33,816 nucleotides of DNA, from positions 1 through 33,816 of the forward strand of contig PEAA01000021.1 in NCBI GenBank assembly GCA_002753275.1, read 5' to 3'. Positions within the stretch are counted from its first letter, which is position 1. Every line of letters starts with the position of its first letter. This document shows, piece by piece, positions 16,065-24,707 of this stretch. This stretch comes from Zetaproteobacteria bacterium (GTDB lineage: Bacteria; Pseudomonadota; Zetaproteobacteria; Mariprofundales; Mariprofundaceae). The position numbers and the translations under genes are program-made. The notes below the pieces were generated by a model. That model made no database searches. It worked only from the letters and a program-made list of their open reading frames with translations, and had not been told where the DNA came from.

Positions 16065-16814
16065 TTAGGTGGAACAAGTTAAAATTTCAGCCCCATTGGC
16101 CGTGATTGCAATGGTGTGTTCAAATTGCGCCGAGAGTGATTTGTCGCGTGTTACGACGGTCCAGTGGTCACCTAAAAGCTTCACCCCCGCTTTGCCATAA
16201 TTGACCATTGGCTCGATGGTAAAAACCATTCCTTTTTTAATCATGGTGCCCTGTCCTTCTTTGCCATAGTGCATCACTTGTGGGTCTTCATGAAAACCTT
16301 TGCCGATGCCATGGCCACAATATTCTCGTACAACGGACATGCCTTGTGCTTCAACAAAGCTCTGAATGGCATGACCAATATCTCCAAATGTATTGCCGGG
16401 TTTGGCCTTCTCAATGCCGAGGATAAGTGCTGTTTGTGCGGTTTCGGTCACTTTCCTCGCTCGAGGGTTCACATCACCGACGAAAAAAGTTTTACTGGTG
16501 TCGCCATGCCATCCATTCATGATTGTTGTGACATCAACATTGATAATATCACCATTCTTGAGAGTTTTACTGCTTGGAATGCCATGGCAAACGACATGGT
16601 TGACTGATGTACATACTGATTTTGGAAAACCACGATAGTTGAGTGGTGCCGGGATACCACCATGGGCAATGGTAAAATCGTGGACAAGCGTATTGATTTC
16701 ATCGGTGGTGATGCCAGCTTGAATGTAGGATTCAATCATATCAAGTGTTTGTGCAGCAAGCTTGCAGGCAGGGCGCATTGCAGCAATATCGGTATCGCTT
16801 TTAATGATGATCAT
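16065..16814 (-). CDS. map: Methionine aminopeptidase, type I
   Basis: MetAP removes the initiator methionine from nascent proteins. The 249-residue product shows the dimetal ligand set: two Asp in NVDVTTIMNGWHGDTSKTF, His in GHGIGKGFHEDP, Glu in FTIEPMVN and Glu in QFEHTIAI. CTSVNHVVCHGIP is also typical. GAAGGA lies upstream of the ATG, which sits inside the queC 3' end (14-nt overlap). Map often neighbours rpsB in other bacteria; here it follows queC instead. Confidence 0.96.
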   Translation of the reverse strand: MIIIKSDTDIAAMRPACKLAAQTLDMIESYIQAGITTDEINTLVHDFTIAHGGIPAPLNYRGFPKSVCTSVNHVVCHGIPSSKTLKNGDIINVDVTTIMNGWHGDTSKTFFVGDVNPRARKVTETAQTALILGIEKAKPGNTFGDIGHAIQSFVEAQGMSVVREYCGHGIGKGFHEDPQVMHYGKEGQGTMIKKGMVFTIEPMVNYGKAGVKLLGDHWTVVTRDKSLSAQFEHTIAITANGAEILTCST

Positions 16815-17520
16815 GATTTGATTCCTTCGTTACAATAGCTGTATAGTTTAAGGGATCCTGATGCCCCAATTGCGCGAATCCTTCAAGACGAAAATGGCAA
16901 GAATCACACTGTCCACAAGGCATGCCTGTGCTATCAGGGTTATAACAAGAACGGGTTAAACTATAGTCGACACCCAAGGATAAACCCAAGGCAATAATTT
17001 CAGATTTACCCATTTGAATGAGTGGTGCATTGATCTCGAGATGTTTTCCTTCTGAACCTGCTTTGGTTCCAAGAAGCGCTGTTGTTGTAAACGCATCGAG
17101 AAATTCTGGGCGACAATCGGGGTAGCCGGAGTAGTCGACAACATTGGCACCAATGACGATATGGGTTGCTGCGACTGTTTCTGCAAGGCCTGCTGCAATG
17201 GATAAAAAAATCAGGTTGCGTGCTGGCACATAAGTAATTGGAATGGCATCATGACGGTGTTGTGCATAGTTGGGCACATCGATCTGTTCGGTTAGTGCCG
17301 AACCGCCAGTTACACGAAGATCAACTTGTACAACGCGATGAGCCTGAACGCCCATGCTATGGGCAATGTTTGCAGAGGCTGCAAGTTCGATACGATGGCG
17401 CTGGCCATAGTCGAAAGCCAATGTGTGGCAATCCCACCCTTGGTGCAGACTCCATGCTAATGCTGTTGCTGAGTCCAGTCCTCCTGAAAGTAGGACGATT
17501 GCCCGTTCTTGTTTACTCAT
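16801..17520 (-). CDS. queC: 7-cyano-7-deazaguanine synthase QueC
   Basis: QueC converts 7-carboxy-7-deazaguanine to preQ0 using ATP and ammonia, on the way to queuosine in tRNA. The 239-residue protein has the PP-loop SGGLDSAT (12-19), then AFDYGQRH, TYVPARNLIFLSIA and a C-terminal zinc site formed by a Cys and then CGQCDSC. Its ATG overlaps the queE stop (ATGA), and its end overlaps map. QueD and QueF are not in this window. Confidence 0.96.
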   Translation of the reverse strand: MSKQERAIVLLSGGLDSATALAWSLHQGWDCHTLAFDYGQRHRIELAASANIAHSMGVQAHRVVQVDLRVTGGSALTEQIDVPNYAQHRHDAIPITYVPARNLIFLSIAAGLAETVAATHIVIGANVVDYSGYPDCRPEFLDAFTTTALLGTKAGSEGKHLEINAPLIQMGKSEIIALGLSLGVDYSLTRSCYNPDSTGMPCGQCDSCHFRLEGFAQLGHQDPLNYTAIVTKESNHDHH

Positions 17521-18221
17521 ACGCCTGTTGTTCCTTCATCCCAGATATATTTATGTTGTTGAATTTGTAAGCGTACCTTGAGCTCATCTTCCAAAATCCA
17601 TGTGACAAGATCTTTTGGATCAAGGGCATTCCATGCCGGTGATAAGAGTACAGTATGGCGTTGATCAAGTTTATATTGGCCGATGATGGCTTTACACCAT
17701 TGATAATCAGCACGATTGTAAATAACACATTTAATCTCATCTGTAGCTTTTAAGATTTCCAAGTTGTGCCAACGATTTTTTTGTGATTCACCACTTTCAG
17801 GTGTTTTGATATCCAAAATTATTTGTACATGGGGAGGGATGTGATCGATGGCGTAGGCGCCTGATGTTTCAAGTTGTAGATGTTGGGTGATTGAGCCTAG
17901 AGCCTCGAGGAGTGCAATGCTATTTTTTTGTGCCAATGGTTCACCGCCTGTTACCAGAATGGATTGATGGGTAAGAGGAGCAATGGTCTTTAAAATAGCT
18001 TCGATGGTGTATGTTTTTCCTGAGTCGGTCGCAAGCGCTTGAGGTGTATCACAATCGCGGCAGCGTAGAGGACATCCAGCAAGACGAATAAATGTGCACG
18101 GCGTACCTGCTAGAGTGCTTTCTCCTTGAATACTTTGGTATATTTCGTGAATTCTCAGGGTTAAAGCCATGTTGTTGGTGGTTGATTTCACCTTGTTATC
18201 AGCAGTAAAATGGTGTGCCAT
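17517..18221 (-). CDS. queE: 7-carboxy-7-deazaguanine synthase QueE (radical SAM)
   Basis: QueE rearranges 6-carboxytetrahydropterin to 7-carboxy-7-deazaguanine using S-adenosylmethionine and a [4Fe-4S] cluster. The cluster motif is CPLRCRDC (Cys50, 54, 57 in the 234-residue form), preceded by EIYQSIQGES, with the SAM-binding VTGGEPLAQ. The start is uncertain. The ATG at 18221 is 6 nt after the cpoB stop, but the ATG at 18170 gives 217 residues beginning ALTLRIHEIYQ, which fits the family better. Neither has a strong ribosome binding site. The queE-queC pair follows tol-pal, as in pseudomonads. Confidence 0.94.
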   Translation of the reverse strand: MAHHFTADNKVKSTTNNMALTLRIHEIYQSIQGESTLAGTPCTFIRLAGCPLRCRDCDTPQALATDSGKTYTIEAILKTIAPLTHQSILVTGGEPLAQKNSIALLEALGSITQHLQLETSGAYAIDHIPPHVQIILDIKTPESGESQKNRWHNLEILKATDEIKCVIYNRADYQWCKAIIGQYKLDQRHTVLLSPAWNALDPKDLVTWILEDELKVRLQIQQHKYIWDEGTTGV

Positions 18222-18227
18222 GAAAAA

Positions 18228-19148
18228 TTATTGCAGTAGTAATTTTGCCTGAGCGGCTTGTTCACTATCGGGATGTTGTTCAATTAATATCGTTAAGATA
18301 TTTTTTTCTAATGCTTTTTGATCTGTTTTGGCATAAATGTTGGCAAGGCTGAGATATGCTTCGGTATGCTTTTGACTGTTGGGATAGATTTCAATGAGTC
18401 GTTTGAATGTTTCAATCGCTGCTTGATGTTGGCCAAGGTTATTTTGACTACTACCAAGCCAGAAGAGAGCCTGGTCACTGTATTCACTCTGAGGATTGTT
18501 TTGTAAAAGCAGGTTAAATAGACGAATCGCCTCATCATAACGACCAGCTTTTGCTGCAAGGTAGGCTGCTGAATAGGTGTTTTTTTCAGATTCAGCTGAG
18601 AGTTGTTGTATTGGGTGGGTGCTTTGTGCCAATGGTATAGGTGCGCTGGTCGTTAGTGTGGCCGTTACTGCTGTAGTACTCATTTCTGTAGCGCTGGAAG
18701 AGACTATTGCTGATCTGTTGTCAAGGGCGGTTGCAGTGACGGAAGGAACGGCTTCCATACTCATTTTCTCATTGCTGTTGGCTTCAGCTTGTGGAGGGGA
18801 TGAAGTTTTTTTCTGTGATTCTTGTGCGAAAAACGCATCTGTGTTTTGAATAATTTTCGATTGATCGTTAATTATTTTTTGTAACTGTTTTTCCTTGCTC
18901 TCAATTTTTGATTCAATGCGAACAAGCTGTTCAGTTAGGGTCAACATATCTTGTTGTTGATCGATAATGCGCATTTCAATACGCGATATCTTCTCTTCGA
19001 TCTGTAAAATATCTTCGCTGGAAAGCGGTGGTTTTGTGATTGGCTCAGGTGTAGGTGGGATACTCGTCTCAGTGGTTGCGCATGCAGCTAAAAGAGTAAC
19101 GCAACTGCATAACAGAACAGATTGTTTCAGAGAGGAGTATCCACACAC
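18228..19148 (-). CDS. cpoB: CpoB/YbgF, Tol-Pal associated coordinator, predicted lipoprotein form
   Basis: CpoB works with TolA and the septal synthase PBP1B to coordinate peptidoglycan synthesis with outer-membrane constriction. The 306-residue protein has a hydrophobic leader ending LLAAC (Cys23), a lipobox, whereas E. coli CpoB is soluble. A coiled-coil trimerisation segment spans about residues 44-100. A Ser/Thr/Ala-rich low-complexity linker of about 75 residues follows, then C-terminal TPR repeats (YLAAKAGRYDEAIRLF, ALFWLGSSQNNLGQ, YLSLANIYAK). The start is GTG at 19148 with no clear ribosome binding site; no ATG lies between the pal stop and it. Confidence 0.88.
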   Translation of the reverse strand: MCGYSSLKQSVLLCSCVTLLAACATTETSIPPTPEPITKPPLSSEDILQIEEKISRIEMRIIDQQQDMLTLTEQLVRIESKIESKEKQLQKIINDQSKIIQNTDAFFAQESQKKTSSPPQAEANSNEKMSMEAVPSVTATALDNRSAIVSSSATEMSTTAVTATLTTSAPIPLAQSTHPIQQLSAESEKNTYSAAYLAAKAGRYDEAIRLFNLLLQNNPQSEYSDQALFWLGSSQNNLGQHQAAIETFKRLIEIYPNSQKHTEAYLSLANIYAKTDQKALEKNILTILIEQHPDSEQAAQAKLLLQ

Positions 19149-19178
19149 AGAATAGTCGTTAAATAAACGTTGGATCGA

Positions 19179-19772
19179 TTAATGGGCTGAAAGTGCTGCG
19201 CGGCGATTTTGTGCCCAGCATGCTTCACCTGTACCTACACACGCAGGTTTTTCTTCGCCGTATGAAATCGTTGAGATGCTGTTTGAAGCCACACCTTCAG
19301 CCATTAGAAATGATTTGACCGCTTCTGCACGCTGTTGACCTAATGCCAAGTTATACTCACGGCTGCCGCGTTGGTCACAGTGACCTTCAATATTCATGGT
19401 ACGATTTCCATCGGCTTTTAACCATGCTGCATACGCTTGTAAGGTGGTTGCAGATGCACCGTCAATAACATAGCTATCAAATGCAAAGTAGATCGCAGGG
19501 GCTGAAGGAAGGATCACTATTGAAGCGGCTGCACTGTTATCAGTTGCATCCATACTTCCATCCACAGTTGAGTCGATAGTGTTGGCAATGGCGTGTCCAT
19601 TGCCATCGTTTAACCCATTGACTTCATGGGTTCCAGTGTGTTGTCCAGAGGCTGCCGTAGTATGATTTCCTTCGTTGTTACTGCCAACAACATCTTTTTT
19701 TGCACAGCCTGAAAATGCAAGTAGTCCGATAACCGAAACGATTGAAATAATAAGTTTATATTTTTGAAGCAT
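19179..19772 (-). CDS. pal: Peptidoglycan-associated lipoprotein Pal
   Basis: Pal anchors the outer membrane to peptidoglycan and is moved to division sites by the Tol complex. The 197-residue precursor has a signal sequence ending FSGC (Cys23), a linker of about 60 residues rich in Asn, Gly, His, Thr and Asp, then an OmpA-like domain. That domain starts at YFAFDSYVID and includes IEGHCDQRGSREYNLALGQQRA, which binds diaminopimelate. It is longer than E. coli Pal (173 residues), and the excess is in the linker. GGGAGAG precedes the ATG. A 110-nt gap from tolB allows an internal promoter. Confidence 0.95.
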   Translation of the reverse strand: MLQKYKLIISIVSVIGLLAFSGCAKKDVVGSNNEGNHTTAASGQHTGTHEVNGLNDGNGHAIANTIDSTVDGSMDATDNSAAASIVILPSAPAIYFAFDSYVIDGASATTLQAYAAWLKADGNRTMNIEGHCDQRGSREYNLALGQQRAEAVKSFLMAEGVASNSISTISYGEEKPACVGTGEACWAQNRRAALSAH

Positions 19773-19823
19773 GAATGACTCTCCCTGTTTGTATGGTGGA
19801 TGAAAAGAATTTAACTTGCGGAA

Positions 19824-19852
19824 ATGTTAGTATGAATTATGTGTCAAGACAA
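19824..19852 (-). promoter_or_regulatory. Possible internal promoter for pal
   Basis: On the - strand, TTGTCT (19852-19847) and TAACAT (19829-19824) are 17 nt apart in the gap between tolB and pal. An overlapping perfect TTGACA (19847-19842) has no well-placed -10 partner. Pal is usually needed in many more copies than TolB, so separate transcription would make sense, but both hexamers match consensus at only four of six positions. Confidence 0.22.
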
Positions 19853-19882
19853 TAGTTGGTCTTTTTGTGGATGAAAGTCTCA

Positions 19883-21163
19883 TTAATTTTTCGACCATGC
19901 AGGGTCTGATGCATCTATGTGCGCTGCTGTAATAGGGTGAGGATTCCCTCCCCAATTAGGAATCCGATAGACTCGTTTTAGTCCATTAATCTCTTGCGAG
20001 TAGAGGAGCATCTGTCCATTGGGCGACCAACTTGGCGATTCAATACCCGTTCCTGTGACAAGATAACGAATGTCAGAGCCATCAGTTTTGATGGTTGCGA
20101 GCGCGTACTCCCACCCTTTTTTTGTGATGATGGCAATACGATCACCCCGTGGAGACCAAGCTGGAGAGGTGTTATAGTTGGTGGCACGGGTGATGCGTTT
20201 TGCGGTGTTGCTATTAATTTCTTGGATGTAGATGTGCGGATTTCCACTACGGTTACTTACAAAGGCGATACTTTTTCCATCGGGGGACCATGTGGGCGAT
20301 GTGTCAATACCCGGTTGATGGGTGAATTGTCGCCATTGGTTGGTTTGAGTATCAAAAATGTGAATTTCGACATTGCCGGTGTGGGAGAGAGCGGCCGCGA
20401 TATAACGACCATCTGGTGAATATTCGGGAGTGCTGTTCAACCCTTTATATCCAGCAAACTTACTCATTCTTCCTGTGCTAAGGTCAAGTTGTTCTAAGCG
20501 AGATTGACCGGCAATGTAGCTATTAATTGCGACATGCCGACCATCACTGGACCAATCGGGAGAGAGGATAAGTTCAAAGTTGCTCGCAGCGATTTGTTGG
20601 TTGTGACCATCTTGATCCATGAAGATAAGGTTGGCGCGATTGTGTTGCTGTTGAACGAAGAGAATGTGTGAAGAGAAGTGACCGGGAATACCAATGATTT
20701 TTTCATAAACACTATTGGCAATGGCATGTGCCAATCGACGGGGATCGATAGGAAGTTGCGTTAATGTGTAACGAATTAACTCTTTTTGTTGAAAAGGGTC
20801 ATGAATAATAATGTTGGCAATGGGCGGTGTGGCCAGTTGATCAATATGGCATTGGACAATGATATCGGTGCCAATAATACGCCAGTCAGCATAGTCAATG
20901 GTATTTCCTTGACCAAGGCGTCCGATAAAACTCATGGGATCTAGAAGGGTGAACGACTCACTTGATTCGAGATCATCTTTGAATGTGTGGTTAATGATCT
21001 TTTCCTGAGCGCCAGTTTGGGTGGAATTTGTATCAAGGTTCCATGCCATTCTTAAGGGTTTGTGCCCCGATTGATAAATGTCAAATTCAACGGCATTGCC
21101 AGCTGTTATCGTGATCAATAGTGAAAGAAGAAGCGTGAAAGGGAGTGTTTTTTTTATCATCAT
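19883..21163 (-). CDS. tolB: Tol-Pal system beta-propeller protein TolB
   Basis: TolB is a periplasmic protein that binds Pal and is released by TolA action. The 426-residue precursor has a signal peptide (about residues 1-24, ending ITAGNA), an N-terminal alpha/beta domain and a six-bladed propeller. Repeat cores are visible as SPDWSSDGRHVA, TPEYSPDGRYIA, SPTWSPDGKSIAFVSNRSG, SPAWSPRGDRIA and SPSWSPNGQML. Two ATGs open the frame. The AGAGG site is only 2 nt from the first (21163) and 5 nt from the second (21160), so the second is the likelier start. It lies 64 nt after tolA. Confidence 0.96.
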   Translation of the reverse strand: MMIKKTLPFTLLLSLLITITAGNAVEFDIYQSGHKPLRMAWNLDTNSTQTGAQEKIINHTFKDDLESSESFTLLDPMSFIGRLGQGNTIDYADWRIIGTDIIVQCHIDQLATPPIANIIIHDPFQQKELIRYTLTQLPIDPRRLAHAIANSVYEKIIGIPGHFSSHILFVQQQHNRANLIFMDQDGHNQQIAASNFELILSPDWSSDGRHVAINSYIAGQSRLEQLDLSTGRMSKFAGYKGLNSTPEYSPDGRYIAAALSHTGNVEIHIFDTQTNQWRQFTHQPGIDTSPTWSPDGKSIAFVSNRSGNPHIYIQEINSNTAKRITRATNYNTSPAWSPRGDRIAIITKKGWEYALATIKTDGSDIRYLVTGTGIESPSWSPNGQMLLYSQEINGLKRVYRIPNWGGNPHPITAAHIDASDPAWSKN

Positions 21164-21227
21164 GACCTCTTTTTAGCGCATTTTTTGTAAAGTTCAATCG
21201 GTAATTGATAGGCGCATATGTATCAAT

Positions 21228-22112
21228 TCATTGTTGTGCTGAAGGGTGAAAGCGTATGCGGTTTTGTAAAAAAACTTCATAGCGTTGTTCGGGCAAAGTG
21301 AATGGTGCTGCTGCTTGAATGGCTTGCAGGAGTGTTTGGTCCATCGCGCTGCTGCCTGATGACTCAAGGATGCGTAGCGAGCGAATGCTTCCATCTGGTT
21401 GAAGGTTCATCTCAATATATGGGGGTTGGATATTTTCCCCCAGCCCCGCGGGAACACGCCAGTGTTCTTGTACTGCGCGTTGTATCATCGCGATATAATG
21501 ATCAATCTCATTTTGCGAGAGCGTGGTTTCGACAGATGTTAAATTTTTAAATTGCGTTGTTGGTACCGTGGGTGCATTGCTGACGATCGATTTGATTGGC
21601 ACATCAAGGGTCGATTCAGGTCGTTTTGCGATCTGCTTTTTTTGTTTGCTTTTGTCAGATATTACAGGGGCAAAGGGATCGAAATTTGGATCTTCTTTGG
21701 GTTTAGGTGTGGGTTTAGGTGTGGGTTTAGGTGTGGGTTTAGGTGTGGGTTTAGGTGTGGGTTTAGGTGTGGGTTTAGGTGTGGGTTTAGGTGTGGGTTT
21801 AGGTGTGGGTTTAGGTGTCGGCTGAGGTGTCGGCTGAGGTGTCGGCTGAGGTGTGGGCTGAGGTGTGGGCTGAGGTGTGGGCTGAGGTGTGGGCTGAGGT
21901 GTGGGCTGAGGTGTGGGCTTTTGTTGCGCTTGTTTGATGATTTTTTGCAGTTCATGGGTTGTGAGTGTCTGAACAGCAATGGATGGTGTTTTGGGAAGCT
22001 GTTTTTCAGGCGTAACCATGAAAATGATCAACAATAAAATAACCACCGCTGCATGGGTAATGGCGGAAAAAATATAATCAGCACTATGAAGATTAAAACG
22101 ATCGTGTGACAC
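21228..22112 (-). CDS. tolA: TolA with a proline-rich repeat rod
   Basis: TolA links the inner-membrane TolQR motor to the outer membrane. The 294-residue protein has one membrane segment (about residues 13-33) with the Ser-x3-His motif (S16, H20) that contacts TolQR. A C-terminal TolA/TonB-like domain begins near residue 200 ([20 protein letters not shown], then [23 protein letters not shown]). The usual long Ala/Lys-rich helical domain is absent. Instead residues 66-137 are eight PTPQ units followed by ten PTPK units, resembling the Pro-rich spacer of TonB. The start is GTG at 22112, 10 nt after tolR, with no strong ribosome binding site. Location between tolR and tolB makes TolA far likelier than TonB. 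Confidence 0.92.
   Translation of the reverse strand: MSHDRFNLHSADYIFSAITHAAVVILLLIIFMVTPEKQLPKTPSIAVQTLTTHELQKIIKQAQQKPTPQPTPQPTPQPTPQPTPQPTPQPTPQPTPQPTPKPTPKPTPKPTPKPTPKPTPKPTPKPTPKPTPKPTPKPKEDPNFDPFAPVISDKSKQKKQIAKRPESTLDVPIKSIVSNAPTVPTTQFKNLTSVETTLSQNEIDHYIAMIQRAVQEHWRVPAGLGENIQPPYIEMNLQPDGSIRSLRILESSGSSAMDQTLLQAIQAAAPFTLPEQRYEVFLQNRIRFHPSAQQ
21702..21917. repeat. 12-bp tandem repeat (18 units) inside tolA
   Basis: Eighteen units of 12 bp cover 216 nt in frame with tolA. On the + strand three variants occur in blocks: about ten GTGGGTTTAGGT (PTPK), then three GTCGGCTGAGGT and five GTGGGCTGAGGT (both PTPQ). The clustering of variants suggests local slippage or unequal exchange. Because the unit is a multiple of three, gain or loss of copies keeps the frame. 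The + strand is G-rich, the tolA coding strand C-rich. Confidence 0.97.
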
Positions 22113-22122
22113 GGGATTTTAT

Positions 22123-22539
22123 TTATTTTCCTGGTTCTGTAACGAGCCCAACTTTTTTGATGCCGGCATTTTCAAGGTCGACCATGACACGGGCAATCGC
22201 TTCATACGGTGTTTTGGCATCGCCTCGAATGAAGACATGGAGATTCTTATTGTTTTTTAAAATGGCAGCGACCCGTGGGGAGAGTTGTGCCAATGTCGTC
22301 GGTTTATCTTGCATGTAAATGGTGCCATCTTTTTGAATGGAGATCACCAGTGGCTCAATGTTTTGTTTCATGGCAGGAGCTTGATTGTCAGGGAGATCGA
22401 CATCGACACCTTGGGTTAACATCGGTGCGGTGATCATGAAAATAATCAGCAATACTAACATGACATCGACCAGCGGCGTGACATTGATTTCACCGATAGG
22501 TTCCGATCCACGATCCCAGCGGTTGTTACCGGCCCACAT
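22123..22539 (-). CDS. tolR: Tol-Pal system protein TolR
   Basis: TolR is the inner-membrane partner of TolQ in the proton-driven motor that energises TolA. The 138-residue protein begins with the conserved [26 protein letters not shown] in pieces, where Asp25 in the single membrane helix is the proton-carrying residue. A periplasmic ExbD-like domain follows ([31 protein letters not shown]). It lies 2 nt after tolQ and 10 nt before tolA, so cotranscription is almost certain. Confidence 0.96.
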   Translation of the reverse strand: MWAGNNRWDRGSEPIGEINVTPLVDVMLVLLIIFMITAPMLTQGVDVDLPDNQAPAMKQNIEPLVISIQKDGTIYMQDKPTTLAQLSPRVAAILKNNKNLHVFIRGDAKTPYEAIARVMVDLENAGIKKVGLVTEPGK

Positions 22540-22541
22540 GA

Positions 22542-23231
22542 TTATCGTTCCACATGACGGGATAAAATGTTAAGAAATTCAGAAGCGAATTGTTCCATGT
22601 TGCCTGCGAGATACTTAAGATCCGATGTGAACTTATTGTACGCAATGACAGCGGGAATAGCAGCAACGAGCCCAAATGCTGTTGCAATTAATGCCTCGGC
22701 AATCCCAGGCGCAACGGCGGCTAAGGAGACATTTTTGGTGAGCGCAATGTTTTGAAATGCACTCATAATTCCCCATACCGTACCAAAAAGCCCGATAAAA
22801 GGTGCGGTAGACCCAACAGTTGCCAAGAGTGTTAGATTGCGTGAAAGTTTCTCCATCTCACGGGAAAAAGCGGCGTCGAGCGAACGGCGAATGCCATCAA
22901 TGCCACCACCCGCGATAATTTTACCTTCTGGTACACGCTCTTGATGCTGTTTTTGTCGTTGAAATTCACGATAGCCTGCTTGAAAAATATTGGGAAGCGG
23001 ACTGTTGGGGTAGTAGTGCGGAATGTTTCCAAGCACGCTGTCCATATCCGAGCCTCCCCAAAATTGTTGTAAAAAGAGGTTGGCTTCTTTGCGAACTTGG
23101 CGATAGGCACGCCATTTGCTGAACATGACTGTCCACGACATTAATGAGAGGGATAGTAGAATCAGCATGACAAATTGTGCAACAGGCCCCGCATGGGTGA
23201 TGAGGCTCCAAATACTAATGGATTCAGACAT
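22542..23231 (-). CDS. tolQ: Tol-Pal system protein TolQ
   Basis: TolQ forms the proton-channel pentamer around TolR in the inner membrane. The 229-residue protein has an N-terminal membrane segment ([20 protein letters not shown]), a cytoplasmic loop and two C-terminal segments with the family motif [18 protein letters not shown] and [32 protein letters not shown] lies upstream of the ATG, which overlaps the ybgC end by 8 nt. Length and motif spacing are normal. Confidence 0.96.
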   Translation of the reverse strand: MSESISIWSLITHAGPVAQFVMLILLSLSLMSWTVMFSKWRAYRQVRKEANLFLQQFWGGSDMDSVLGNIPHYYPNSPLPNIFQAGYREFQRQKQHQERVPEGKIIAGGGIDGIRRSLDAAFSREMEKLSRNLTLLATVGSTAPFIGLFGTVWGIMSAFQNIALTKNVSLAAVAPGIAEALIATAFGLVAAIPAVIAYNKFTSDLKYLAGNMEQFASEFLNILSRHVER

Positions 23232-23670
23232 AATGTTTTTCCTCGCAAGTTAGAGATTCAATGATGGTTTTAGGAATGCGCTGTGCTTTTTGTTGTGGAT
23301 TGATGCAGGCCAAATGAATATCTGCGACCGCTAATTTTTGTTCGTGTTGTCCTGTGTCGGCATTTAATCTCCATACCGTTTGCTTGAACACGATGCGCGC
23401 ACCATGAAGATGAATGATTTGACTTTCAACTTCGAGAAGATCGTTAAATTTGGCGGGGGCTGGGTATTCGATGTTGGCGGAAGTAACCGCAAACTGTATT
23501 CCATAACTCTCAGCAAGGTGTTGTAGATCAAGACCGTACTGGCGTAAAAGTTCAGTACGACCACGCTCCATGAATTTGAGGTAGTTGGCATAATAGACCA
23601 CGCCGCCATGGTCAGTGTCTTCGTAGTAAACGCGCACCTGAATGTGGTGCTCAGGATATGCCATGCTCAT
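23224..23670 (-). CDS. ybgC: YbgC-type acyl-CoA thioesterase (4-hydroxybenzoyl-CoA thioesterase fold)
   Basis: YbgC is a cytoplasmic hotdog-fold thioesterase that is nearly always the first gene of tol-pal operons; its link to phospholipid acyl metabolism is reported but its exact role is unsettled. The 148-residue product has the active-site segment [19 protein letters not shown] with the catalytic Asp, then [11 protein letters not shown]. The frame is open to 23709, but the ATG at 23670 overlaps the ruvB stop as ATGA and gives a normal family length, so it was chosen. Confidence 0.94.
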   Translation of the reverse strand: MSMAYPEHHIQVRVYYEDTDHGGVVYYANYLKFMERGRTELLRQYGLDLQHLAESYGIQFAVTSANIEYPAPAKFNDLLEVESQIIHLHGARIVFKQTVWRLNADTGQHEQKLAVADIHLACINPQQKAQRIPKTIIESLTCEEKHYV

Positions 23671-24707
23671 AAGAGGGTTGTTTGGTTGCCTATACTTGGT
23701 GCTTGGCACTGGAGATGTTCATATGCAAGAGGCGTGACCATGCGTCCTCGCGGCGTGCGTTTGATGAATCCCTCTTGCATCAAAAAGGGTTCAATGACAT
23801 CTTCGATGGTGTCGCGCTCTTCAGCGATCGATGCTGCCAGCGTATCCAAGCCCACCGGACCACCACTATATTTTTCAATCATCGCAAGTAGTAATTTCCG
23901 GTCAAGATAGTCGAGTCCTCGATGATCCACATCTAGCCGATTAAGCGCATGGTCGGCAACGGTGTGATCAATGATTCCTTCGTGTTCGACTTCGGCAAAG
24001 TCACGAATGCGGCGAAGTAAGCGGTTGGCAATGCGCGGGGTTCCCCGTGAGCGCTGTGCGATGGTCATGCTGCCTTCATCGGTGCTGTGAATGTTGAGCA
24101 GTTTTGCTGATCGTGCAATGATATGTGCCAGTTCATCATGGTTGTAAAATTCAAGCCGTTCGATGATGCCAAAGCGATCACGCAAGGGGTTGGTTAATAG
24201 GCCCGCACGGGTGGTTGCGCCTACCAGCGTGAAACGAGGAATATCCATTTTTATTGAGCGTGCAGCGGGTCCTTGCCCAATCACTAAATCAAGTTGAAAG
24301 TCTTCCATGGCGGGGTAGAGAATCTCTTCTACCTGTGGGCTTAACCGATGAATTTCATCGATAAAGAGCACATCGCCCTCTTCAAGTGCAGTGAGCATAG
24401 CTGCCAGATCGCCTGGCTTTTCGATCACAGGGCCCGATGTGGAGTGAATTTGCATGCCCATTTCAAGGGCGATAATGTTGGCAAGCGTCGTTTTCCCAAG
24501 CCCTGGAGGGCCAAATAGCAGCACATGATCAAGCGCTTCTTGGCGAGATTTGGTGGCTTGAATATAGACGCGGAGGTTGTCACGAATCTTCTTTTGCCCG
24601 ACATATTCATCGAGAGACTTGGGTCGTAGAGCGTAATCCCAGTCATCAATGTGACGGGAGGGTTCGATTAAGCGGGTAGGTGATTCTTGATCATCGAAAG
24701 GCGACAT
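23667..24707 (-). CDS. ruvB: Holliday junction branch migration helicase RuvB
   Basis: RuvB is the AAA+ hexameric motor that drives branch migration with RuvA. The 346-residue protein has Walker [10 protein letters not shown] (66-74), Walker B FIDEIH (115-120), sensor and arginine-finger segments ([20 protein letters not shown]) and a C-terminal winged helix ([17 protein letters not shown]). The start overlaps the ruvA stop by one base (TAATG), and the stop overlaps ybgC by 4 nt. The ribosome binding site is weak, consistent with coupling. Confidence 0.97.
   Translation of the reverse strand: MSPFDDQESPTRLIEPSRHIDDWDYALRPKSLDEYVGQKKIRDNLRVYIQATKSRQEALDHVLLFGPPGLGKTTLANIIALEMGMQIHSTSGPVIEKPGDLAAMLTALEEGDVLFIDEIHRLSPQVEEILYPAMEDFQLDLVIGQGPAARSIKMDIPRFTLVGATTRAGLLTNPLRDRFGIIERLEFYNHDELAHIIARSAKLLNIHSTDEGSMTIAQRSRGTPRIANRLLRRIRDFAEVEHEGIIDHTVADHALNRLDVDHRGLDYLDRKLLLAMIEKYSGGPVGLDTLAASIAEERDTIEDVIEPFLMQEGFIKRTPRGRMVTPLAYEHLQCQAPSIGNQTTLL

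Noticed and set aside
19149-19181. pal and cpoB in the same frame, separated by one TAA and ten sense codons, suggesting readthrough or a split fusion
   Set aside because: Same-frame adjacency occurs by chance one time in three, and CpoB has its own signal sequence and lipobox, which a fusion would bury.
21702-21917. CRISPR-like periodicity
   Set aside because: Units are contiguous 12-mers with no unique spacers and encode protein in frame; no cas genes are present.
21523-22037. Long + strand frames across tolA encoding GVGL or RCGF repeats
   Set aside because: They are other-frame readings of the 12-bp tolA repeat; tolA itself has the conserved motifs and operon context.
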